Numbered from the stretch's first letter, positions 35,938-48,032 are shown. The stretch: 64,000 nt of DNA from Melieria omissa (GCA_963971225.1 OZ020268.1:61441900-61505899), one strand, 5' to 3'. Notes: generated from the letters alone by a model not told the origin. A program made the numbers and translations.

Positions 35938-37336
35938 TCAGTATAAATACGTGATTTTCCTGGCCGTCGTCCTTTTTTTTTTATTACTTCTTACAACAGT
36001 CGGATAGGGTTGAATTGCTTCTGGTGTCAAAACTGTCTTCAAAGGAGCTACTATTTGATGGATTGGTGAATTATTCAAAGCATCTGGTTCACAAGCATCT
36101 AAATTAAACGTTTGTAGTTCATCATCATAAGTTATCAATAGTGAGTTAATAGTTTGTTTTGTAGATTCTCGCGGAACCTCCAAGAAATCCTGTATTCCAG
36201 GAGTAGAGGGTTGGCAGATATCAGAGACACTTGGCTGCGGAGTAGTTGCTGACAAATCTTCAACGACGTTTTGAGTAGGAGGCACATGTTCTAAGTTACC
36301 GGATACACCTCAGTTGGAGCAAAATTTTCGTCACTAAAGGCTAATTCATTAAGAGGCCATATTCCGGGTTTATTGAACCCGCTTCTGATATTTTTTGCCG
36401 TGAATGAGTCGAAAAATGCAATTTTCGCAAGCTTTGGAATATTGTAAATTGTCAATGCTTTGCCTGGGTTCATTGTGTGCCAATTATTGAAAGCAATTTT
36501 CAACTTTGATTTAAATGGTCCAAAGACTCCCACATCAAGTGGTTATAGGCGGTGAGATGTATGTGGTGGAAAAGATAGGTAAATTATGCCATTTTCTTTG
36601 GCGTAGTGGATGGCTTCGAGAGAAACATGGCTTTCATGATTATCACACAACAATAACATGGGGTTATCTTTTGTGCAGTGTGTGTGTGGATATGTTTTAC
36701 AACCGAGACGAATATATCGCTATTTATCCAGCCACTTTTATTTGCAGCGCCGAGACTTCCTTCAGGTGCTCCTTTGAGAAAATGATCTTTATAATGAACG
36801 CGTGGAAACACGAAAAGTGGGGGAATGGTATTTCCACTGGCAGATATAATGCCACCAAAAGTTACGAGCTCGCCTCTTTCAGCTGATACAATTTGTCCGA
36901 CTTGTTTTTGTTAAACGCAAAAGATCTGGCAGCGCGTGTGTTTTCGGGTTTGCGTAAACTGAGTTCCGGGTTTCTTCTGCGAAAACCATACAGCCATTCT
37001 TTCCCAGCCATCTTATTTTCTTCCCACTTTGCTGGATATTTCAAACTCAAAGATTTGGCGTACTCATATGCTAGCTTTCTTGCTTGAATCGTCGTAAGTC
37101 CATAATGCATCTTACAACATTTGATAATATAATCATTTAGCAGTTTTTCTTCTTCCATAGAAAAGACTTGGAAACTTGTATATTTAGAGTCAAATATACG
37201 GTTGCTTGACCCTTCAGCATCATTGCTATTCTTTTTTTTTTACTCGGCTTTCTAATGTTGACAATTTCAAATTGTACTTGTCTGCAGCTTTTCTATATGA
37301 CAATACTCCTTGCATAACATCAAAATAGATACTTTT
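35938..37336 (-). pseudogene. pogo/Tigger-like transposase (copy 3)
   Basis: Same domain order and same internal deletion as copies 1, 2 and 4. HTH and CENP-B-type region at 37158-36862; DDE core with additional frameshift (a 6-bp change near 36680 turns the HTLCTKDN region into HTAQKITP); TAA after SHRL at about 36546; tail at 36285-35938. Multiply inactivated. Confidence 0.88.
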
Positions 37337-38115
37337 CAATATACATAGAATAATTTAATTAAATTCGGATAGAGTTATAGTAGATTTCTCAATCTGGGCT
37401 TGTTTGAAAGGTATTTTTATATGGTATTTTTATATATCGTGACCAAAGTTTGCAGCAGTTTTGTAGTTTTGTAGCATTTTAAAACTCGCTACAAATTGGG
37501 TCACTCATACGCCACGTCGGCCCGCTTAATATTTGCAACGCATTTAACTGCGTCCTTGTGCAAGTCATTGCATATGCTGAAAATTCTTGATACAGATTCT
37601 GAAAGGTGATAAAAATACATTTCAAACAAGCCCAGACTGAGAAATCTACTATAACCCTATCCGATTTTTTGACGAATTTAATTAAATTATTCTATGTATA
37701 TTGAAAAATATCTATTTTGAAATTTTGGGGGGCTCCAAAACCAACTTAGAGCTATGGTCTCTTGAGCAAAATTTCTCAGAATCACCTATAGATTACGTTT
37801 TTGCTATACGCTTCAGCAAAAAAAAAATTAACCCGCCCTAGGGGACATATAACTTACCTGCCTACCAGTTGGGGCACATTCGTACGCGCTCAAACGTGCC
37901 ATATCTAGTTCTGTCCGAAAGTACCCCACTAATTACCAGGTATGCGCCTATGAAACCGGTAATTATTTTTGAAAAAACACGTTTATTGTGAGGAAATGAT
38001 TACAAGTTTATTCTTCGAAGTAATGGCCATCGCTAGCTACACATTTTTCCCATCTCTCAGGCAATTTATGGATGCCTTGGCAAAAAAATGTTTCGTCTTT
38101 TGCCTGAAACCAATC

Positions 38116-38410
38116 TGTGGAAAGGAAACGATATATTTTGAGCAGCCGTGATATACCGTAGCAGTAGCAGTAGCAGGCAGGCAGGCAGTAGCCGAGGCAG
38201 CTAAAATCTGCAATTTATTTTCTTAAAAAACACAACTTAAATTTTAAATACAATTGTTCTTACTCTTCTATCGTCCTTCCACGCTGAACGCCAAAAATGT
38301 AAAGAAAGAACGAGCGCACTGCGCATGGCTACCAACGTGGAGAAGACAAACAAGCGAAAGTGCAGTGTTGCACAGCGCACGCGCATGCAGAGTTGCATCG
38401 CGTCGCAACA
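38116..38410 (-). repeat. BEL/Pao 3' LTR
   Basis: On the minus strand it begins TGTTGCGACGCGATG and ends CCTTTCCACA. It contains a (TGCCTGCC)-like tract from GCAGGCAGGCAGG and an A/T-rich middle. It differs from the other LTR at CCGTAGCAG versus CCGCAGCAG and AACGTGGAG versus AACGCGGAG. Confidence 0.93.
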
Positions 38411-38448
38411 TTCCCCCCTTCGTAAACTTCGTGCCCTGCGCGCGGTGT

Positions 38449-41400
38449 TTACCCCTTTACATCTAACTTCGCCAGCTTGACCGCCGGTCGAGTAATGAGC
38501 CCACTTTGAGTCTTCACGATGGCGCTACGTATCTGGCCGTCCTTTGCTCTGCATACCTCGAAAATTACACCCTTTGGCCACAAACTTTTCTTGTTGGCTT
38601 CGTCCACGACAATAACTACGTCACCGACGGAGATAGGCTGTAGAGGCTTTTCAATCCACTTTGTACGCCTTGTCAGGCTAGGCAGATACTCTCTCACCCA
38701 TCGTTTCCAAAATTGAACAGCAATTTGACCCGATATACGAAAATTTTTCCGAAGCACCGCTCCGCTGCCGTCGTCGTCACTTCGCTCACGAATGCCATTT
38801 GAACTGCCTACCAAAAAATGATTTGGCGTAAGCGCTTCGCTTTCGGGGGAATCCAAAGGCACGTAGGTTAATGGCCGCATGTTGAGAATGTTTTCGACTT
38901 CTATCAGTGCGGCTCGCAACGTCTCCTCCTGTACAGCAGTGTTTGGCAGAATGTCCATCAAAACCGACTTAACGGAGCGCACCATCCTTTCCCAGGCACC
39001 GCCCATGTGCGGCGAAGCTGGCGGAATAAACGACCATTCAATTTCCGGATATTTTCGCTCCAGTTCGCTCGTCGATATTTTCTCAATCTCGGTCATAAGT
39101 ATGCGGCTGGCTCCTCGAAAGTTTGTGCCGTTGTCTGTTATGATACGCCTCGGCACGCCACGTCGACAAATAAACTGTTTGAGTAGTAGCAAAAAAGAAT
39201 CAGTGGACAGTGATGTAGCAATTTCTATATGGACCGCGCGTATCGTTAGGCAAGTGAAGATTACGCCCCAGCGCTTCTCGTGGCGCCTTCCAACTACTAC
39301 GTCAAACGGGCCAAAGTAATCAGCCCCTGTATACGTGAAGGGCCTGGTGAATGTCGCTAATCGCTCCGGTGGCAGAGCACTCATTTCGGGGGGGCATGGT
39401 ACTGCACGACGATTCCGGCATTTCTGGCATTTTTTTTGCAACGGCAGCTACTAATGTTCTTAATCTGCTTACCCAAAATCGTTGCCGCATCTCGTTTACG
39501 ATAATTTCGTTGTGGTGATGATTAAACTTCCTGTGGTAGTAGTCCGCGACCAGATATGCTACGTGGTGGTTGCGGGGCAAGATGATCGGTCGCTTGACAC
39601 TCGTTATGACGCCGTCAACCGCGTCGATCCGTCCTTTTACGCGCAGCAGACCCAACTCATCTAAGTATGGTGAGCATCTGTAAATATCACTTTGCCGATT
39701 AATCGTACCGCCATCAGACCGTAGACACGCTATCTCCTCTGCGAACACCTTCTCCTGGCAGCTGCGGATAATTACTGACTGAACGCCCTCGAAGTCTGTC
39801 AGGCTTACCAAACTCTGTAGAAGTGGTGACTGTGCGTGCCTCACCATTCTACGCAAAAATTTTAGCACACACTTTTGTGAGTTGCACAGTTTCTCCCATT
39901 TGCTAAATCTTTCGGGCTCCGGCGATATAGTTGTAACCGTTGACGCTATATCTTTTTCCACCACAATGTGGCACAACGTTTCGGATGTATCGGATTCTCC
40001 TGGAAGTTCCGTCTTTGGCCAGCCACTCTCATTAAGTTTCAAAAAATCTGGGCCCGAAAACCAGCGGCAACTTTTGTCTAAATTGTGGCACTGACCCCAT
40101 TTTGTTCCTTCGTCTGCTACATTTTCATGCGTTGGAACCCACCGCCACTCACTCACCTGCGAGCCTTCCAAGATTTCACCTATTCGCAGCGCCACAAATT
40201 GATGAAATTTTCTCGCATCAGACCTGATCCAGTAGAGCACGTTTTTTGAGTCCGACCAGAAAGTCCGCTGAGCCACAGGCAGAGATAACTCGTTTGCAAT
40301 AAATTTCGCCAGCCTCAAACCAAGAATCGCAGCCATTAGTTCCAACCTGGGAACAGATATAGGTTTAATGGGTGCAACACGAGTTTTGGAAGCCACCAGG
40401 GAACATCGTACGACACCATCGTTAGTTGCACGCAAGTACGCCACAGCCGCGTAAGCGTTAACGCTGGCATCCACAAAGACGTGGAGCTGGATATTTTGAT
40501 CGCCGTTAGCAAGTGGGTAGCACCGAGGGAGCCGAACTCCGCTTATTGCCGGTACCCTTTTGACCCACTGCCACCATTTATGTCGTTGGTCTTCGAGAAT
40601 GGGTTCGTCCCACGCAACACCGGAGCGCCACACTTCCTGTAAGATTATTTTGGCGTGGATGACGAAAAATCCCAGGAATCCTAATGGGTCGAAAATAGTC
40701 ATGATGACACGAAGAATGTGTCGCTTTGTAGGTAAAATTGTCATATCAAAGACATTCTTTGAAAATTTCTCGACGAATGTCAGTTCGTCGGTACTAGGAG
40801 TCCACCACATGCCAAGAACCTTCTCATATTTGGTGTCTGGCTCCTCGATGCGCCTATCTGGTTGCTGGTGTTGACCAGTTAGAGCTTGCAGAACGGCCTT
40901 AGAATTTGACAGCCAATTTCGCATTTCGAAACCACCGTCAGCATGTATCCACCGCACCAATTGAGCCAGCCGGATCATGTTTTCCTCTGTGTCGACGCTT
41001 TGCAGCCAATCATCCACGAATGTGTTTTCTATTATCGCCGACACAGCTTCTGGGAATTTACCTTCGAACCTCATAGCATTTTTGTTTTTGATGTAATTCG
41101 CAAGTGACGGCGAACACGACGCACCAAACGTCATAACAGTCATAGTGTAAACTTCCGGCTCTCTTGAAGTGTCACCGTCTCGCCAAATGAACTGTTGCGC
41201 TGCCTGATCTTCCGTCCTTATCCGCACTTGGTGAAACATTTCACGTATGTCGCCGCACAATGCGACGGGTTTTTCGCGGAAGCGAAGCAGGACGCCTACC
41301 AATGACTTGAGCAGATCAGGGCCCTTTAGGAGTACCGTATTCAAGGCAACGCCGTTCACTGTGGCTGCCGCGTCCCACACCAGTCGTGTTTTGTTTTTGT

Positions 41401-42547
41401 TTGGATTGGTGACAGTGAATATGGGAATGTACCAGGTGATGCCTCCTTGTGAGACCTCGTGACTTTTCAGCTTTCGGACATAACCCTTCTTTTCGTAGTC
41501 GCGTATTATGTTGACCATGAAGCTCTTCAATGCAGGACTGCGCATCATTTTGGCCTCCAAGCACTCAAGCCGCCGACGAGCCATAGGTAGAGAGTCCGGC
41601 AGATCAACTCGATCGTATTTCCACAGCAGGCCGGTTTCCCATTTCTTCTCATTCGGTAGATACTTGCTAGTTGACTCCATTAGTTTCCACGCCCGCTCAT
41701 CAGCCTTTGAGATAAGTGGTGTGGAAGTTGCACTGACCCCGATTGCATCAAGTGCAAAGTATGACTGCATGAGCTCGTCCATGCGATCAGCTGCACTGCA
41801 CGTACAAATGTGCAGCACTCGCTTGGGGAGAGCATTGATTGAATCTCGTCTGCCATATACGGACCACCCTAGTGTGCATTTTGCGGCCACCAAGTCGTTG
41901 CTGCCCTCCCGCATTTCACGCGGCACTCCAAATTTGATGTGGTCCAGCCCGATCAGAATTCGTGCCTTGGCAGATCGGTAAGTGCGAATTAGCAAATCCG
42001 CCAGGTTGCCATGTTGTTCAATTATAGATTCGTCCAATGTCTGCTCCGGTAAATCTAGGCTGGATATCGTGCGAATGTTTTGCAAACAATACCTCGGAGA
42101 TCCAGCATCTCGCGATGAAATCTCGACCGTTACACTTCGGGAGCTTACATCATTGTGTACAATGTCATTAGTCCAGCGTAAACACAGTTCTTTTACTGGA
42201 CCATGCAAACCAAGTTCATCCGCAATGTCGTTCTCAACCAATGTACACGCGGAGCCCTCATCAATCAGCGCATACGTGTGCGTGATCTTCGTTTTGCCAT
42301 AAAGAGTTACTGGTACATACCGGAACAACGTCCTCTGTTGCTTCGCGTGGAACAGCACAGTTGCCCCACTGTTGTTGTTGGAGCGCGATCTGTCGGGTGA
42401 AGTAATTGCTCTCTGCGCATCTGACTCTGGTACGCTGCGCTTCTGCTGACGAGTGTGAAGAAGCGGATGGTGAGCCTTGGTGCAGCTATCTACGCCACAT
42501 TGCTTCTTCAGATGACAGCGCCGAACAAAGTGCGCCTTGAAGCAACG
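38449..42547 (-). pseudogene. BEL/Pao pol region (PR-RT-RNH-IN), one frameshift
   Basis: The frame enters from the zinc-knuckle region across the Transib-like insertion (any ATG near 42565 belongs to that insert). Visible motifs in order are: protease LIDEGSACTLV; RT RLVWDAAATVNG, CGDIREMFHQV and the active-site FVDDWLQS; RNase H HVFVDASVNAYAAV and FWSDSKNVLYW; integrase HHCC region (HRKFNHHHNEI). At a run of eight A residues near 39430 the frame shifts by one. It resumes as CQKCRNRRAVPC, GADYFGPFDVVVG, IITDNGTNFRGA and PHMGGAWERM (D, D, E), then a DUF5641-like C-terminus ending KLAKLDVKG. Otherwise intact. Confidence 0.9.
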
Positions 42548-44218
42548 CACTGTGGTCGCTCCCATAGGCCAAAAATAAAAAATTCAAAGTCCAAATTTTA
42601 AAATGAAAAGTAACTACATAGTCTCCTATATAATCAAGCTTTCTAACGGTAAATTTTTTTTGGTTTGATTCTTGCGGTACTTTCTGAAAATAGCATCAGA
42701 AGTGAGAACATTTGTTCACTTGATTAGTGCAATGTGAGCAGCGTTTTACAATAATCAATTTTGAAGTGTTAAAACTTTATTAAAAAATCACCAAATTTAA
42801 AATTAATAAAAAGGGTATTGAACATACAAGTATTTAACTTAATTTTAGTTAATGAGATATATTTAAATTGAAGTCTACTTAAAAACAAAAATCAAAATTT
42901 ACAACTACTATATTCTGTGTTTTTCGTCTGACTCCCAGAATTTCACTTAAAGTTTTAGTTGTGTTCCCTCTCGTTGCCCCCATTGATCTTTTTTTCCGAA
43001 TACTAAGGCACGTTTTAAGATTATAATGTGTTAGTTTCAGCTGCCAGAATTTGCCAGGCTTCGTGCAATCTTTCATAGACTGAGTGCCTGTATTAAAAAT
43101 GGGGCGCAAACCCAGAAGTGCAAAAGAAGCTTGGCATTTTGTGCGGTGGTATTGTTGTTTGTTTGTGTTGTTGTTTTTAAGTAAGGTGATGTTAATATAA
43201 TGCGTATTGCAACTTTTTTATTTTTCTATTTTAATTTCACCTTTAAACCAATTTTTATATACGGTGGCTGACACTATTTACATATGTAAATATTTTTGTT
43301 ATCATAGGTTCTGTGGGGACAGTTTTGGTTTTTTTTTGGTAATGTTAAAGAGGTTTCATGTCCAAATGTGGAAGTAGAAAATGGAGCAAAGCGGTTTCAG
43401 ACCCCACAATGTGGGAAAATTAGTAAATCTGGCAGAAGAAATGACATAACAAGATATGCATTTTGAAAGACATTCTCACAAAATGTCGTATTTGACATTT
43501 CTATGTAATACTGAATCGCATAACTAAACTTGAACAAGATCGCCCAACTGTAACATATAGCTGCCACAGGAACGATCAGTTAAAAATGTGTCGTATGGAA
43601 AACTTTTTCTAATCAAATTTTGAGATATATCAAGATAAAATATGATTTATACAAGTGCTAAATTGTATGTTAAAGCTAAAGCTATGTTTTCAGATTAAAA
43701 CATAAATGTTGAAAAATTAAGGAAATATGCGCTCGACACTGCTAAGAGATAGAGATGTATCAATGCACAGTGGTCGGACTTATATGGGCAAAGCGGTCAA
43801 AAATACTTCTAGCAGAGATATCAGCCTGAAACTTTGGTAACTTGTTTTTAAGAATGTGGCAATTATTTCATGTGAAAATGGGCGTGGTCGGACATCTATA
43901 CGCCTGCCCCATGTAAGGAAATGATAAAAAATTTGTTTCTTTTTTGTTTTTAATGAGAAACAAATTGTTTCCAAGATTTTGCTCGACAAAATTCATATAT
44001 AGGCAGGCTCAGAGGAGCAACCGGAGGGGGTTGCGGGGTTCAAACCCCCAAATCAAAAAATTGCTTGTGAAAATTATGATCTCAAACAGTATTAGGCCCA
44101 AAGTGGTATGCAAAACCCCCCAAAATGAAATCCTGTGTGCGTCACTGTACAGGTAATTAACTCAAAACGGAGCGTGAATTAAAATTTTATGAACAGAAGG
44201 TGGAAGCCAGTACCATTG
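42548..44218. mobile_element. Inverted-arm Transib-like unit, 1,671 bp
   Basis: Arm A (42548-43765) ends in CAATG and is joined directly to the outer end of arm B, CACAGTGGTCGG at 43766. Arm B then runs inverted to CATTG (44214-44218), which abuts the left TIR of the next element at 44219. The length is exactly 5 bp more than the intact element. Arm A differs from its partner at two positions that I noticed (GGAAGTAG/GGAAGGAG near 43374; ACGATCAG/ACGATTAG near 43575), and the B arms look identical. Confidence 0.85.
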
Positions 44219-45884
44219 CACTGTGGTCGCTCCCATAGGCCAAAAATAAAAAATTCAAAGTCCAAATTTTAAAATGAAAAGTAACTACATAGTCTCCTAT
44301 ATAATCAAGCTTTCTAACGGTAAATTTTTTTTGGTTTGATTCTTGCGGTACTTTCTGAAAATAGCATCAGAAGTGAGAACATTTGTTCACTTGATTAGTG
44401 CAATGTGAGCAGCGTTTTACAATAATCAATTTTGAAGTGTTAAAACTTTATTAAAAAATCACCAAATTTAAAATTAATAAAAAGGGTATTGAACATACAA
44501 GTATTTAACTTAATTTTAGTTAATGAGATATATTTAAATTGAAGTCTACTTAAAAACAAAAATCAAAATTTACAACTACTATATTCTGTGTTTTTCGTCT
44601 GACTCCCAGAATTTCACTTAAAGTTTTAGTTGTGTTCCCTCTCGTTGCCCCCATTGATCTTTTTTTCCGAATACTAAGGCACGTTTTAAGATTATAATGT
44701 GTTAGTTTCAGCTGCCAGAATTTGCCAGGCTTCGTGCAATCTTTCATAGACTGAGTGCCTGTATTAAAAATGGGGCGCAAACCCAGAAGTGCAAAAGAAG
44801 CTTGGCATTTTGTGCGGTGGTATTGTTGTTTGTTTGTGTTGTTGTTTTTAAGTAAGGTGATGTTAATATAATGCGTATTGCAACTTTTTTATTTTTCTAT
44901 TTTAATTTCACCTTTAAACCAATTTTTATATACGGTGGCTGACACTATTTACATATGTAAATATTTTTGTTATCATAGGTTCTGTGGGGACAGTTTTGGT
45001 TTTTTTTTGGTAATGTTAAAGAGGTTTCATGTCCAAATGTGGAAGGAGAAAATGGAGCAAAGCGGTTTCAGACCCCACAATGTGGGAAAATTAGTAAATC
45101 TGGCAGAAGAAATGACATAACAAGATATGCATTTTGAAAGACATTCTCACAAAATGTCGTATTTGACATTTCTATGTAATACTGAATCGCATAACTAAAC
45201 TTGAACAAGATCGCCCAACTGTAACATATAGCTGCCACAGGAACGATTAGTTAAAAATGTGTCGTATGGAAAACTTTTTCTAATCAAATTTTGAGATATA
45301 TCAAGATAAAATATGATTTATACAAGTGCTAAATTGTATGTTAAAGCTAAAGCTATGTTTTCAGATTAAAACATAAATGTTGAAAAATTAAGGAAATATG
45401 CGCTCGACACTGCTAAGAGATAGAGATGTATCAATGGTACTGGCTTCCACCTTCTGTTCATAAAATTTTAATTCACGCTCCGTTTTGAGTTAATTACCTG
45501 TACAGTGACGCACACAGGATTTCATTTTGGGGGGTTTTGCATACCACTTTGGGCCTAATACTGTTTGAGATCATAATTTTCACAAGCAATTTTTTGATTT
45601 GGGGGTTTGAACCCCGCAACCCCCTCCGGTTGCTCCTCTGAGCCTGCCTATATATGAATTTTGTCGAGCAAAATCTTGGAAACAATTTGTTTCTCATTAA
45701 AAACAAAAAAGAAACAAATTTTTTATCATTTCCTTACATGGGGCAGGCGTATAGATGTCCGACCACGCCCATTTTCACATGAAATAATTGCCACATTCTT
45801 AAAAACAAGTTACCAAAGTTTCAGGCTGATATCTCTGCTAGAAGTATTTTTGACCGCTTTGCCCATATAAGTCCGACCACTGTG
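44219..45884. mobile_element. Intact Transib-like non-autonomous element, 1,666 bp
   Basis: Left end CACTGTGGTCGCTCCC, right end GTCCGACCACTGTG. The internal target pentamer CAATG, followed by GTACTGG, is at 45432-45436. Short ORFs on both strands (such as 44550-44780 minus) have no recognised domain. A second GTGGTCGGAC motif lies ~110 bp inside the right end. The heptamer at the right end, CACAGTG read inwards, equals the RAG recombination-signal heptamer, as is typical for Transib ends. Confidence 0.85.
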
Positions 45885-47263
45885 CAACGCAGGCACAGCT
45901 TGTTGTTGAGAATGAACTGCCATCGATCTTGCACCCCCATTTCCCGGAATTGGCCACAATCAGTTAGTCGGTGATTTTCGCCACATTTTGGACAAGTGAG
46001 AATGGCAGCTCCGTCTACGACGTCATGGACCAGAATTCGCTCCTTCTGATTCCGGCCGCCCTTTTGCTCTTCTGGTTTAGGGGCGGCAATTTGTCCCAGC
46101 GGTGTAACCAGTGTAGCGCACCTAGCGTGTTCGAAAAGCCAATCATCGAAAACGGCGATGTCGACACGCGCTCAAGTCAATCGGTGGCGGCCCCAATCGA
46201 GTTTTAAGTCACTTGGCAACTTGGCTAACAAGTCACTCAAAAGCATTGGGTCATTTAAGTATTCAGTGAGACCGATGGCCTGCATCGTAGCCCGATAGTT
46301 CTGTACGGCCAGAGCGAATGTTATCAGCGTTTCCAATTTGTCTGGTCTCACCATTGGTTCTTGTCGCAGCTTCCGTTGCAACGTGTAATGGATCACATCG
46401 GGACGTCCATACAGCATCCTGAGTGTCTCAATGGCATACGGTACAGTGGCTGGAATCATCAGCTTCCCGCGAACCGACTCTAGAGCTGGACCCTTCAGGC
46501 ATTTCTGCAGCCGGATGAGGTTCTCTTGGTCGCTAAACCCGCATCTCTCTGTTGACTGGTCGTAGTTAGTGATGAATAGCGGCCACTCCTCCGGCTTACC
46601 AGAAAATACTGGCAAGTCTTTGCTAATGACGTGGCGAGCTGCAATATGCGACGCAGATAAAGTTGCGTCAACTATTGGGGCATTAGCAATGGTGTGATGT
46701 AACGGTGTGCCATTCCAAAGGTCAGTAGGCACACAAGTTGTATCACGCGAAGTCGTCACACATGGCTGCATAGTTGGCGGCTGCATTGGCAAGCCAACAT
46801 GCGGCCCTGCCTGTGTATATAAAGCCGCAGCGATCTGCGGTCGAAACATTGGCTCATGCAACCCAGATATGGCAATGTTCGAAACGATGGCGCTTGTAGC
46901 TGCACCTGCAGTATCGTGGCTGTAGCCACACGAATTCTTGACCGGCGTAGGATGATGCGTACTGTTTGCACTTCCACCCCGCGGGAGCGCCCGGTCTTCC
47001 GCATATGCTCCAGGTCCCGTAGCAACAGTGAACGAGCCTGGTGCGACCATGCGCGAATTCGCCAACGAAGCTATTCGTTCGGTGAAGTGAATTCTTTCAT
47101 TTGTGTTGCAATTCTGCGGCGACGAATGCCGTTGAATTCTGCTGACACCCGAGCAAGATGCCGAGCGCTGCCGATAGGGCGCGCCCGGATTGACAGACGG
47201 CGCATGCGCCATCTCCATTGCATTCGCGATGCTTTCCTGTTCTTGATTTATTTGCCTTTCCAT
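45885..47263 (-). pseudogene. BEL/Pao gag region
   Basis: The first in-frame ATG after an upstream TGA is at 47263 (MERQINQEQES). A Pro/Ser/Thr-rich region follows, then a DUF1759-type core (DLPVFSGKPEEWPLF, RLQKCLKGPALESV, LRMLYGRPDVIHYTL). A TGA at 46174-46172 interrupts the frame, which otherwise continues through VFDDWLFEH to a zinc-knuckle region (ILTCPKCGENHRLTDC) before the Transib-like insertion. TGA for CGA is the simplest reading (HRLT-stop-ARVDI). In BEL elements gag and pol are usually one frame, so this is probably a disabling mutation. Confidence 0.85.
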
Positions 47264-47445
47264 TTCTGTCAACGCACGAGAAAATTGTGAGGTTATGCCG
47301 AACACACACGTGCAACTCACGCGTAATGACACCACCTGCAATCAGTCACGCGATTCCGAAGCGGTTCGGCAGATGTACCGTTCACAATTTGGTATCAACC
47401 GTCGTGCGCGATCGTAAGCAATTCCGAGTACAAAACACCACGCGT

Positions 47446-47660
47446 TGCGTCGCCGATTATTGTGGACGCAGAGTGACCAATTTTGCGCTGTCCCAAGTAT
47501 TCGCAGAGCGTAGTGTCGCCAAAGTTCCGTGGACACAGAGCAGCAAATACTTGCAAGTGCTGGCAAGTCAATTGTGCTTAGCGTCGCCAAGTATCGTGGA
47601 CGCAGAGCACCAGAATGTTTCACGTGGTTATGCGCTGCCAAGGTATCGTGAGCGCAAGAC
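47446..47660. repeat. Imperfect repeats in the BEL/Pao leader
   Basis: Variants of GCGTCGCCAAGTATCGTGG and GACGCAGAGC recur at about 47446, 47484, 47511, 47578 and 47631 (plus-strand view), spaced ~30-65 bp. They lie between the 5' LTR and the gag ATG. They may be structured leader or packaging sequence; the function is unknown. Confidence 0.6.
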
Positions 47661-47737
47661 TCCGCAAGATTTCCGTTTGCCAGCCGCTGGTAACGCAAAA
47701 TTGGCTCAGGTTGCACTCGGATAGAAGAATTTTAGAA

Positions 47738-48032
47738 TGTGGAAAGGAAACGATATATTTTGAGCAGCCGTGATATACCGCAGCAGTAGCAGTAGCAGGC
47801 AGGCAGGCAGTAGCCGAGGCAGCTAAAATCTGCAATTTATTTTCTTAAAAAACACAACTTAAATTTTAAATACAATTGTTCTTACTCTTCTATCGTCCTT
47901 CCACGCTGAACGCCAAAAATGTAAAGAAAGAACGAGCGCACTGCGCATGGCTACCAACGCGGAGAAGACAAACAAGCGAAAGTGCAGTGTTGCACAGCGC
48001 ACGCGCATGCAGAGTTGCATCGCGTCGCAACA
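47738..48032 (-). repeat. BEL/Pao 5' LTR
   Basis: Same length and sequence as the 3' LTR apart from two transitions. It should hold the element promoter. The sequence just downstream on the minus strand (TTCTAAAATTCTTCTATCC) would include the primer-binding site; I could not match it to a tRNA by eye. Confidence 0.92.

Larger units (their letters stand above)
42548..45884. mobile_element. Transib-like locus: intact element plus autointegration-type unit
   Basis: The whole block is flanked by CAACG (42543-42547 and 45885-45889), a 5-bp target duplication in BEL gag. Ends are CACTGTGGTCG at left and CCGACCACTGTG at right. A 1,218-bp arm A and 453-bp arm B (each counted with its internal CAATG) appear twice: A, then inverted B, then A, then B in normal orientation. 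TIRs beginning CAC[T/A]GTG and 5-bp TSDs match the Transib superfamily. No RAG1-core-like transposase is visible, so it is non-autonomous. Confidence 0.85.
38116..48032 (-). mobile_element. BEL/Pao LTR retrotransposon, nearly full length
   Basis: Minus orientation, flanked by CCAATC (38110-38115 and 48033-48038) in the mariner gene. 295-bp LTRs at both ends. A polypurine tract AAGGGGGGAA (minus strand) directly precedes the 3' LTR at 38411-38420. Internal order is leader, gag, protease, RT, RNase H, integrase. The protease-RT-RNaseH-IN order, DUF1759-like gag and BEL-type IN C-terminus assign it to BEL/Pao. A Transib-like element at 42548-45884 interrupts the gag zinc-knuckle region. Without it the length is ~6.6 kb. 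LTRs differ at 2 of 295 positions, so insertion is young relative to the surrounding layers. Confidence 0.93.

Noticed and set aside
42550..42565. ATG at 42565 as the BEL pol start
   Set aside because: It lies in the TIR of the Transib-like insertion; the true frame comes from the gag region on the other side of the insertion.
44034..44050. GGGGTTCAAACCCCC as a tRNA T-arm
   Set aside because: It lies inside the Transib-like arm B, with no box A or other tRNA arms nearby, and recurs as its complement in the second copy.
42548..45884. hAT element with the 8-bp duplication GCAACGCA
   Set aside because: GCAACGCA overlaps the CAC ends. The internal junctions and the 1,671 minus 1,666 length difference both indicate a 5-bp duplication, so Transib fits better.
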